From an uncultured Lachnospiraceae bacterium (GTDB lineage Bacteria > Bacillota > Clostridia > Lachnospirales > Lachnospiraceae), in the NCBI GenBank assembly GCA_910586755.1, contig CAJUJM010000087.1, positions 1-36,689 of the forward strand: a stretch of 36,689 nucleotides of DNA. Reading direction: 5' to 3'. The notes below the pieces were generated by a model. It was not told the DNA's origin, ran no database searches, and worked only from the letters and a program-made list of their open reading frames with translations. This document shows positions 30,321 to 36,689 of the stretch, one piece after another; positions within the stretch are counted from its first letter, which is position 1; each line of letters opens with the position of its first letter. A program made the translations under genes and the position numbers.

Positions 30321-31985
30321 TCATTTAGACTTCAGCACCGCTCCCTTGTCCGCTGAGGTGACAAGGCTGGCATATCTGGCCAGATAGCCGGTCGTGACCT
30401 GGGGCGTCCTGGGCTGCCATTTTGCTCTTCTGGCAGCCAGCTCCTGATCAGAAACCTGCACATTAAGCTGGTGGTTATCAATATCAATGGAGATAATATC
30501 TCCCTCTTCTACTAACGCAATGGGGCCGCCTATGGCTGCTTCCGGGGAAACATGGCCAATGGAAGCGCCTCTGGAAGCGCCGGAGAAGCGCCCGTCTGTA
30601 ATCAGGGCTACGGTGGATCCTAAGCCCATTCCGGCGATAGCGGAGGTGGGATTTAGCATCTCTCTCATGCCGGGGCCGCCTTTGGGGCCTTCATAGCGGA
30701 TTACTACCACATCTCCTGCTACGATCTTTCCCCCTTTAATGGCCGCAATGGCATCTTCCTCGCAGTCAAAAACTCTTGCCGGTCCCTGGTGCTTTAACAT
30801 CTCAGGCGCAACGGCGGATCTCTTTACCACGCAGGAATCCGGGGCCAGATTGCCTCTTAATATGGCAATGCCGCCGGTCTGGCTGTAAGGATTTTCCACA
30901 GGCCGGATTACCTCCGGATTCCGGTTTTCCCATCCTCTGATATTCTCTCCTACGGTCTTTCCGGTAACGGTAATACAGTCCAGATTTAACAGACCCAGCT
31001 TACTGATTTCATTCATTACCGCATAGATGCCTCCGGCCTCGTTTAAATCTTCCATATAGGTGGGGCCTGCCGGCGCTAAATGACACAGGTTGGGAGTTTT
31101 TGCGCTGATCTCGTTGGCAATGTCTACGTTTAAATCCACTCCGGCCTCGTGGGCAATGGCCGGAAGGTGGAGCATACTGTTAGTGGAACAGCCCAGAGCC
31201 ATATCCATGGTCAGGGCATTGCGGAACGCCTTCTCTGTCATAATGTCTCTGGGGCGGATATTCTGACGGTACATTTCCATAACCGCCATACCGGCGTGTT
31301 TGGCCAGCTTGATTCTCTCAGAATAAACGGCCGGAATCGTGCCGTTTCCCCTAAGGCCCATTCCCAAAACCTCGGTTAAGCAGTTCATGCTGTTGGCGGT
31401 ATACATACCGGAGCAGGAACCGCAGGTAGGACATGTCTTCTCTTCAAATTCCCGAACATCTTCCTCAGTCATGGCGTCTGCCGCATAAGCTCCCACTGCC
31501 TCAAACATACTGGAAAGGCTGCGTTTCTGCCCCTTTACGTGGCCCGCTAACATAGGACCGCCGCTGACAAATACTGTGGGAATGTTCACTCTTGCCGCTG
31601 CCATCAAAAGTCCCGGAACATTTTTATCGCAATTTGGCACCATAACCAGGGCGTCAAACTGATGGGCCAGGGCCATACACTCTGTGGAATCCGCAATCAA
31701 ATCTCTGGTTACCAGGGAATATTTCATGCCTATATGCCCCATGGCAATCCCGTCACAGACCGCAATCGCCGGAAATACAATGGGAGTTCCGCCTGCCATG
31801 GCAACGCCAAGCTTTACGGCCTCCACAATCTTATCCAGGTTCATATGGCCCGGAACAATCTCATTATAGGAACTTACAATACCTACTAAAGGCTTTTTTA
31901 GCTCTTCTTCTGTTATTCCCAGGGCATTAAACAGGGAACGATGGGGCGCCTGCTGCATCCCGGTTTTTACTGCATCGCTTTTCAT
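30321..31985 (-). CDS. ilvD: Dihydroxy-acid dehydratase
   Basis: 554 residues. It dehydrates 2,3-dihydroxy acids to 2-keto acids in branched-chain amino acid synthesis. Iron-sulfur ligands are visible as Cys in NCDKNVPG (about 119-126) and TCPTCGSCSGMYTANSM (about 190-206), together with an upstream Cys in AVCDGIAMGH. The C-terminal ITDGRFSGASRGASIGHVSPEA is the family signature. It sits 12 bp downstream of leuB and 26 bp upstream of ilvB. Confidence 0.97.
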   Translation of the reverse strand: MKSDAVKTGMQQAPHRSLFNALGITEEELKKPLVGIVSSYNEIVPGHMNLDKIVEAVKLGVAMAGGTPIVFPAIAVCDGIAMGHIGMKYSLVTRDLIADSTECMALAHQFDALVMVPNCDKNVPGLLMAAARVNIPTVFVSGGPMLAGHVKGQKRSLSSMFEAVGAYAADAMTEEDVREFEEKTCPTCGSCSGMYTANSMNCLTEVLGMGLRGNGTIPAVYSERIKLAKHAGMAVMEMYRQNIRPRDIMTEKAFRNALTMDMALGCSTNSMLHLPAIAHEAGVDLNVDIANEISAKTPNLCHLAPAGPTYMEDLNEAGGIYAVMNEISKLGLLNLDCITVTGKTVGENIRGWENRNPEVIRPVENPYSQTGGIAILRGNLAPDSCVVKRSAVAPEMLKHQGPARVFDCEEDAIAAIKGGKIVAGDVVVIRYEGPKGGPGMREMLNPTSAIAGMGLGSTVALITDGRFSGASRGASIGHVSPEAAIGGPIALVEEGDIISIDIDNHQLNVQVSDQELAARRAKWQPRTPQVTTGYLARYASLVTSADKGAVLKSK

Positions 31986-31997
31986 ATGGCTGCCTCC

Positions 31998-33080
31998 TTA
32001 AATTTTTTCTGCAATCCGATCTCCCATCTGGGTAGTTCCAATTTCCGTGCATCCTTCCGCCATGATATCTGCGGTACGGTATCCTTCGGTTAAGACCTGT
32101 TTCACAGCCGCTTCCACAGCAGCTGCCTCTTTATCCAAGTCAAAGGAATAGCGAAGCATCATGGCTGCGGAGAGAATGGTGGCAATGGGATTGGCAATGT
32201 CTTTGCCCGCAATATCCGGCGCGGAGCCGTGACTGGGCTCGTACATACCGAATTTGCCTTCGTTTAAGCTGGCGGAGGACAGCATACCGATGGATCCGGT
32301 AATCATACTGGCTTCATCCGACAGGATGTCGCCGAACATGTTCTCCGTGAGAACCACGTCAAACTGGCCCGGGTTCATGACCAGCTGCATGGCGCAATTG
32401 TCCACTAACATATGAGTTAAGGTTACCTCCGGATAGTCCTTTGCAACCTCCTCTGTCACTTTTCTCCAAAGTCTGGAGGAATCCAGCACATTGGCTTTAT
32501 CGACGCTGGTTACTTTCTTACGGCGCTTCATGGCAATGTCAAATGCTTTGATGGCAATACGGCGGATCTCGTTTTCATTGTAGGTCAAGGTATCTACTGC
32601 TGTCATAACGCCGTCCACTTCCTGGGTATAGCGCTTGCCAAAATATAAACCGCCGGTCAGTTCCCTCATAATCACCATGTCAAAGCCGCCGCCGATAATC
32701 TCTTTCTTTAAGGGGCAGGCATCTGCCAGCTGGTCATACAAGTACGCGGGCCTGATGTTGGCAAACAAGTTTAAGCCCTTGCGGATTGCCAGAAGTCCTG
32801 CCTCCGGCCGTAAATTGGGAGCCACATCATACCATCTGGAATTGCCCACGTCGCCGCCCACTGCTCCCAGAAGAACTGCATCCCCTGCTTTGGCGGTATT
32901 TAAAGCCTGGTCCGTGAGAGGAACTCCGTAAGCGTCAATGGAACAGCCGCCCATTAAAACCTCTGTATACTGAAAAGTGTGGCCATAGACCTCCCCCACC
33001 TTATCCAATACCTTTACTGCCTCCCGGACAATCTCCGGGCCAATGCCGTCGCCGGGGATTAATGTAATCTTACATTCCAT
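31998..33080 (-). CDS. leuB: 3-isopropylmalate dehydrogenase
   Basis: 360 residues. It oxidatively decarboxylates 3-isopropylmalate in leucine synthesis. The N-terminus is ITLIPGDGIGPEIV. Substrate Arg residues are in LRPEAGLLAIRKGLNLFANIRP, catalytic Tyr/Lys in RELTGGLYFG and SVDKANVLDSSRLWR, and metal Asp residues in MFGDILSDEAS. The motif EPSHGSAPDIAGKDIANP binds NAD rather than NADP. The start has GGAGG upstream. It is the first gene of the operon that continues to DUF1015. leuA and leuCD are not in the window. Confidence 0.97.
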   Translation of the reverse strand: MECKITLIPGDGIGPEIVREAVKVLDKVGEVYGHTFQYTEVLMGGCSIDAYGVPLTDQALNTAKAGDAVLLGAVGGDVGNSRWYDVAPNLRPEAGLLAIRKGLNLFANIRPAYLYDQLADACPLKKEIIGGGFDMVIMRELTGGLYFGKRYTQEVDGVMTAVDTLTYNENEIRRIAIKAFDIAMKRRKKVTSVDKANVLDSSRLWRKVTEEVAKDYPEVTLTHMLVDNCAMQLVMNPGQFDVVLTENMFGDILSDEASMITGSIGMLSSASLNEGKFGMYEPSHGSAPDIAGKDIANPIATILSAAMMLRYSFDLDKEAAAVEAAVKQVLTEGYRTADIMAEGCTEIGTTQMGDRIAEKI

Positions 33081-33117
33081 ATTTTTTCTCCTCCGCCCTT
33101 ATGTCGTATTTAGGGTC

Positions 33118-33136
33118 TCCCTGCCCACTGCAGGGA
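33118..33136 (-). other. Hairpin in the leuB leader
   Basis: TCCCTGC pairs perfectly with GCAGGGA around a 5-base loop at the very start of the predicted transcript. No T-box, leader peptide or terminator was found in the roughly 60-base leader. Confidence 0.45.
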
Positions 33137-33147
33137 TATTTCCTTTC

Positions 33148-33176
33148 ATAATACCTCATTTATTCGGTACTTTCAA
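33148..33176 (-). promoter_or_regulatory. Promoter of the leuB-ilvD-ilvB operon
   Basis: On the minus strand TTGAAA (33176-33171), 17-bp spacer, TATTAT (33153-33148). Confidence 0.75.
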
Positions 33177-33303
33177 CTATTCTTAAGGGATTTCTTGGAT
33201 TTGCCATATAGAAATTTGGAATCTTTTTTATAAACTGGAGTTAAAGATGCCTGGATCTGGTTTGTTTTCGGTAATAAAAGACAAGAAAGGGCTTCCGCGT
33301 ACC

Positions 33304-33357
33304 CTCTAACTTTGATATGATAGGAATGAGTTGTTAGAGTCAAATACCTTTTAACAT
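33304..33357. repeat. Inverted repeat and degenerate relative of the yfcE leader element
   Basis: CTCTAAC (33304-33310) pairs with GTTAGAG (33333-33339). The adjoining bases 33337-33357 match the element at 16807-16836 except that GACCCC is missing, together with one A. The rest of the 308-base gap between leuB and the unknown membrane protein holds the leuB promoter and nothing else I can identify. Confidence 0.4.
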
Positions 33358-33388
33358 CTACAGAATACAGGAGGAAAAACGTAAAAAG

Positions 33389-34132
33389 ATGCGTATGAAA
33401 AATTTCGGAACCTATATCGTAGCCATTCTTTCCCTGGCAGCTGCTCTGGCGTTTTACTGCTGGTTTGACCTGGCCGGAATGAGATGGGTAAAGCAACAGT
33501 CAGAAGTTTCCGCCGCCCAGCTGGAGGCCGGCAATCTGACAGATTTTCAGGGATATCTGGCCGGGGACGGCATCTCTCCTCTTACCTCCGCCCGGGAGTG
33601 GGAGGATGCCCTTAATACCATAGATTATCTCGCCGCTGTCCCTGCCGGCATTACAGAGACTGATGTATATTCCCGGGCCAATTGGACAGAAGCCTTTGCA
33701 CGACGCAGAAACGGCGCATCCGGCCGCCGCCTGGCGGATGCCAGAAAGCAATTTGCAGACTACTCTGACAGCTATCTTCGTTTTTATATCGTAGAGCTGC
33801 CTGACGGTACAAAGCTGCTGGCTCAGATGGAACCCACCATTGCACGGGCTGCCGCTTCCGGTAAGCTTCCCACCCTGCCTCTGGGCAAAAAGGTGGGAAT
33901 CCCCCAGACTGCTAAAAGCCTTCTGGGCCCCTTGTGCGATGAGCAGGGAATCTCTATGAGCCATATGCTTTATACTGTCAACGATCCCTGGCACATGGAA
34001 CATGGGGATATGCTTACCATAGCCAGAATCGGAATATCTGCAGCATTGTGGTTTGTATTGGCAGTAATCCTGGAGCTTATAAGAAACTGGCGATCCGAAC
34101 CGGAGTCCGGTAAGTCCACTGAGAAATCTTAA
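33389..34132 (+). CDS. Unknown bitopic/two-pass membrane protein
   Basis: 247 residues with a membrane segment near the N-terminus (about 8-28) and another near the C-terminus (about 212-232). They enclose an extracytoplasmic domain of about 180 residues with no recognised family; FYIVELPDGTKLLAQM and KKVGIPQTAKSLLGPL are typical stretches. AGGAGG lies 14 bases before the ATG, an unusually long gap, and no alternative start is available closer to it. Its last 56 bases overlap the 3' end of the NlpC/P60 gene on the other strand. Function unknown; a wall or envelope role is only a guess from its neighbours. Confidence 0.75.
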   Translation: MRMKNFGTYIVAILSLAAALAFYCWFDLAGMRWVKQQSEVSAAQLEAGNLTDFQGYLAGDGISPLTSAREWEDALNTIDYLAAVPAGITETDVYSRANWTEAFARRRNGASGRRLADARKQFADYSDSYLRFYIVELPDGTKLLAQMEPTIARAAASGKLPTLPLGKKVGIPQTAKSLLGPLCDEQGISMSHMLYTVNDPWHMEHGDMLTIARIGISAALWFVLAVILELIRNWRSEPESGKSTEKS

Positions 34133-34832
34133 TTCCGCTTTTGGGGGATGAGGCGTGAACCACCTGGCCATTTCCAATATACAGGGCCACGTGGTTTACC
34201 CTGCTTCCCTTGGCATAAAACACCAAATCCCCCGGGCGCATCTGGCTGGAGTTTACGGTTCTCCCCTGGGTAGCCTGGCTGGCTGCCGTCCGGCTCAGAT
34301 TCACTCCGGCCGCCCTCTGCAGCACATATCTGGTAAATCCGGAGCAATCTACTCCAGTATTGGGATCCTCTCCCCCGTACACATACCGGTTGCCCACAAA
34401 CTGAAGGGCATAGTCTACTACTCTGTTTCTGGCTTCTGCACTCTGATCTACCACTTCCACAGCAGTCTCTGTCACACAGGCCTGTCCGGCTAATTCCAGA
34501 TATCCCGTCCCGGCCGGAGTCTCCACCTGAACCCATCCGTCTTCCAGCTGTCCGGATACCGGAAACGCCTCTCCTCTGGCCGCCATATATATAGAAGGAA
34601 GGCCTTCACTTGCACTGCCGTAAACCGGCGCCTCCTGAGCCTCTATCTGGCAAACATACTGAATTCTGGTCTGAATGCTAATCTCCTGTTCCGGATCTGC
34701 CTGGACCGGGGTTCCATATGCGGTTATGTAGAAGACCCCTGCCCCTGCAGACGGAAACAAAGAAAAAATGCTGACACCCATGGCGGCAATAAAAGCGCGG
34801 CCTGTTTTTTTTATGTTTTTATATAATTTCAT
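34077..34832 (-). CDS. Secreted SH3-like/NlpC-P60 peptidoglycan endopeptidase (second copy)
   Basis: 251 residues, paralogue of the protein at 17780-18550. A signal peptide (about 1-35) is followed by an SH3-like region (about 65-120) and an NlpC/P60 domain with Cys in DCSGFTRYV, His in HVALYIGNG and VVHASS. The C-terminus YRTPVRIASFL aligns with YRTPARIVNVLG of the paralogue, so the stop is right even though it overlaps the opposite gene. ATG at 34832 is chosen because AGGAGG lies eight bases upstream and a signal peptide begins there; a longer TTG-started frame to 34949 would cover the promoter. The leader carries three (T)GTAA(C/T) motifs. Confidence 0.92.
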   Translation of the reverse strand: MKLYKNIKKTGRAFIAAMGVSIFSLFPSAGAGVFYITAYGTPVQADPEQEISIQTRIQYVCQIEAQEAPVYGSASEGLPSIYMAARGEAFPVSGQLEDGWVQVETPAGTGYLELAGQACVTETAVEVVDQSAEARNRVVDYALQFVGNRYVYGGEDPNTGVDCSGFTRYVLQRAAGVNLSRTAASQATQGRTVNSSQMRPGDLVFYAKGSRVNHVALYIGNGQVVHASSPKSGIKISQWTYRTPVRIASFL

Positions 34833-34868
34833 GGAAGATTCCTCCTGTTCGACTTTTCTCTGCTTTTT

Positions 34869-34914
34869 GTTACAAATTATTTCATATATTACAAAATTAT
34901 TAAATATTGTTACA
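34869..34914 (-). promoter_or_regulatory. Three TGTAA(C/T) motifs in the second hydrolase leader
   Basis: On the minus strand TGTAAC (34914-34909), TGTAAT (34893-34888) and TGTAAC (34874-34869), spaced 21 and 19 bp. The first is at the predicted transcription start. The arrangement and the intervening A/T sequence match the leader of the first NlpC/P60 gene. Confidence 0.55.
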
Positions 34915-34920
34915 AAAGTG

Positions 34921-34949
34921 AGTATAAACGAAAGAAGGGCTTTTGTCAA
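34921..34949 (-). promoter_or_regulatory. Promoter of the second NlpC/P60 gene
   Basis: On the minus strand TTGACA (34949-34944), 17-bp spacer, TATACT (34926-34921). Confidence 0.85.
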
Positions 34950-34963
34950 CTATTAAATTCCAC

Positions 34964-35019
34964 GAAAAAGGAGCTGCCTTGACAAACCCGCCGCCAGGTT
35001 TGTCAAGCATCAGCTCCTT
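34964..35019 (-). terminator. Strong intrinsic terminator after the wall-binding protein gene
   Basis: On the minus strand AAGGAGCTG pairs with CAGCTCC, and inside it CTTGACAAACC pairs with GGTTTGTCAAG. Five T follow at 34969-34965. Confidence 0.9.
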
Positions 35020-35044
35020 AAGTTTAGCAATTAGATTTTATTCC

Positions 35045-35093
35045 CGCGGGCAACAGCCAGGGGACTGCCTATAGGCATTTGGCGACTGCCGCG
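35045..35093 (-). other. Long imperfect hairpin in the 3' UTR of the wall-binding protein gene
   Basis: Symmetric paired blocks CGCGG/CCGCG, GCC/GGC and the self-complementary TGCCTATAGGCA at the centre, between the stop codon and the terminator. Role unknown; it could stabilise the mRNA. Confidence 0.45.
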
Positions 35094-35104
35094 AGAGTTA
35101 AAAA

Positions 35105-36616
35105 TTAGTCCTGACTCGGCTTAACGGTAGCCTCATAAGCATTTGTCTTGCCGATTTCATATTTGATTCCGTCAACCTCTACAGTACCGCTCTTTTTAAC
35201 AGTACCGCTGGTATTCACAACGACCTGGGTCCCTGCTGTGATTACAGGCGCCTGCGCGGTATTGCCGTCTGTATAAATGTTGTCTAATACTGTGTACAGC
35301 ATGTACTTGCTGCCATCCTCTGCATCTACTCTTTTGCCGTATTCATCATAGATGCAGCCCTTTACGTAAGCGTTGGTGTAAGCCTGGCCGTTTTTCTTAA
35401 AGTAGTAGTGAACGTCTTCGCCGTCGTCATCATAGGTAGTCTTACCAGTCTCCATCTGGCCCTTAGAGGAACCGCTGTCCTCGCTAAAGTAATAAATACC
35501 TCCCTGAACCAGATCGGTTCCGCCTACACGGTTCACCTTATTATCCGTAATCTTTACAACGCCGGTGATCATCTTGCCATCGCCGTCAAACAGGTAAGTC
35601 TTATTCTTGATAACTCTTGCTGCCACATTATCATAGGTGTCGGTCTCAAACATATCATCTGCGCCTGCGCCGTAATTCTTGGAATCCTTGGCAGCGTTGT
35701 TAAATGCTTCGCCCTTGGCGTTTAAGTAGTACCAATCTTCATCGCCTTCCTCGTCCTCATCATCCGGAGCATAGGTGTAGATCCATCCGGTTCTTCTATG
35801 TCCAATGTCCTCGGTATAGAAAGCGCTGGCCCCGCTTGCAACAGCCGCAGTGGAATCAGAAATACCGGGAGTTCCTTTTACCCAGGTATCATCCATGGCG
35901 CCGTCTGCATCAAAGGTATAATATTTGCCATTGATGTATTTAGTGGAATTCTTTGCTGCGCGTCCATTGGTTCCGAACCAGAACCATGCCTCATCCTCAT
36001 AAGGATCGCTCTCATCAACGGCGTTATCCGGTTTTTCCAGATACTGCCATCCTAAATGCGCCCAGCCTTCATTCTCTTCGCCAAAGTAGTAGGTCTTCTC
36101 CCCTACGCTCAGTTCAATATCCTGCCAGCCGACTAACATATGGCCATCCTCGTCAAATGCGAAGGTACCCTTATTTTCCATGTTTGCCCCATAAGGAATA
36201 CCGGTTTTTACTATCTTCTTACCATCTCCTCTCTTGGCCTTTCCGTCAGATCCAAAGAAGTACCATACCGTAGAGATGTCATCCTGGTCGGAGCACTCGT
36301 TATCTCCTTCGTTATCTACAGATACCCAGGTGTTGGTAACTTTTACGCCGTTAGCGTCCACATAGTATTTGTCATCGTTGGATCCGGAAATTACAATCGC
36401 ATCTTTTGCCATATAACCATCACTGTCTAAGTAGAACCAGTTGTTTCCGCTCTTTTTCCAGGTGTCTGTTACACGGTCGCCATCGCTGTCCAGATATACC
36501 CAATCCTCGCCTTCCTGCTCCCAGTGAGCGGTTGCAGCGAAAGAGGTCATAGACGCACCGATAGCCAACAATGCGGTTGCAGATAATACTGCAACTAATT
36601 TTGTCTGCTTTCTCAT
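35105..36616 (-). CDS. Secreted cell-wall-binding repeat protein
   Basis: 503 residues. A signal peptide (about 1-28, ending TSFA-AT) is followed almost wholly by choline-binding-type (CW_binding) repeats of about 20 residues, seen as WVYLDSDGDRVTDTWKK, NWFYLDSDGYMAKDA, WYFFGSDGKAKRG and later more degenerate, Asp/Glu-rich units. No catalytic domain is visible, so it may be a structural or adhesive surface protein. The C-terminal 50 residues leave the repeat pattern. ATG at 36616 starts the signal peptide and has GGAG about 12 bases upstream. It has its own promoter at the window end. Confidence 0.88.
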   Translation of the reverse strand: MRKQTKLVAVLSATALLAIGASMTSFAATAHWEQEGEDWVYLDSDGDRVTDTWKKSGNNWFYLDSDGYMAKDAIVISGSNDDKYYVDANGVKVTNTWVSVDNEGDNECSDQDDISTVWYFFGSDGKAKRGDGKKIVKTGIPYGANMENKGTFAFDEDGHMLVGWQDIELSVGEKTYYFGEENEGWAHLGWQYLEKPDNAVDESDPYEDEAWFWFGTNGRAAKNSTKYINGKYYTFDADGAMDDTWVKGTPGISDSTAAVASGASAFYTEDIGHRRTGWIYTYAPDDEDEEGDEDWYYLNAKGEAFNNAAKDSKNYGAGADDMFETDTYDNVAARVIKNKTYLFDGDGKMITGVVKITDNKVNRVGGTDLVQGGIYYFSEDSGSSKGQMETGKTTYDDDGEDVHYYFKKNGQAYTNAYVKGCIYDEYGKRVDAEDGSKYMLYTVLDNIYTDGNTAQAPVITAGTQVVVNTSGTVKKSGTVEVDGIKYEIGKTNAYEATVKPSQD

Positions 36617-36668
36617 AATAAATGCACTCTCCTTTTTCTTTTTGAATCTCTCTCGAAATCCTTTTTGC

Positions 36669-36685
36669 ATTACGAGGCAATTATA
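36669..36685 (-). promoter_or_regulatory. -10 box and CGTAAT motif of the wall-binding protein promoter
   Basis: On the minus strand TATAAT (36685-36680) followed after five bases by CGTAAT (36674-36669). The -35 region lies beyond the window. The spacing equals that at the first NlpC/P60 gene. Confidence 0.6.
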
Positions 36686-36689
36686 CTTC

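Noticed and set aside
33081..33176. T-box or leader-peptide attenuator before leuB
   Set aside because: The leader is only about 60 bases, without a T-box sequence, leader ORF rich in Leu/Val/Ile, or terminator.
34833..34949. Extended N-terminus of the second NlpC/P60 protein
   Set aside because: The longer frame needs a TTG start inside the promoter; a signal peptide and AGGAGG mark 34832.

Overview
The window looks like chromosomal DNA from a low-to-mid GC, spore-former-related Clostridia, most probably a Lachnospiraceae gut anaerobe. This is inferred from strong AGGAGG ribosome sites, near-consensus TTGACA/TATAAT promoters, the leuB-ilvD-ilvB-serC-serA-DUF1015 cluster, NlpC/P60 and choline-binding-type wall proteins, and a heterodimeric ABC exporter of BmrC/BmrD type. 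No phage, IS element, CRISPR array or rRNA was seen. Most genes lie on the minus strand.

Layout. 1-881 (+): the tail of an unidentified gene and an SDR reductase. 891-9439 (-): a chemosensory/signalling block, read as MCP, then a solute-binding lipoprotein directly coupled to a 1310-residue hybrid histidine kinase, then a membrane-anchored MerR regulator with a 19-bp-spacer promoter. 9618-10062 and 12156-12336 (-): two tRNA clusters (Arg-His-Gln-Leu and Pro-Gly in transcription order), with promoters and terminators, flanking a YeiH-type transporter and a small membrane protein. 12492-16708 (-): a tightly overlapping operon of phosphodiesterase yfcE, THUMP RNA methyltransferase, papain-like lipoprotein, XTP/dITP pyrophosphatase and a second phosphodiesterase. 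It is preceded by a strikingly palindromic 5' leader. 16867-18550 (-): rhodanese, a candidate structured RNA with terminator, a 54-residue Asn/Ser-rich protein, and an NlpC/P60 hydrolase. 18677-21209: ftsH (-) and a divergent marR (+) around a shared palindrome.

21210-24950 (-): a heterodimeric multidrug-type ABC exporter preceded by a 33-codon leader ORF and two tandem intrinsic terminators. This is the layout of ribosome-mediated attenuation and is the strongest regulatory system in the window. 24986-33080 (-): branched-chain amino acid and serine biosynthesis. 33389-36689: an unknown membrane protein (+) overlapping tail-to-tail with a second NlpC/P60 hydrolase (-), then a cell-wall-binding repeat protein (-) cut in its promoter by the window end.

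Across the wall-associated genes (both NlpC/P60 genes, the repeat protein, and the Asn-rich gene) a (C/T)GTAA(C/T) motif sits 5-6 bp downstream of the -10 box. In the two hydrolase genes it recurs three times at about 20-bp intervals. This suggests a shared regulator acting at transcription start.
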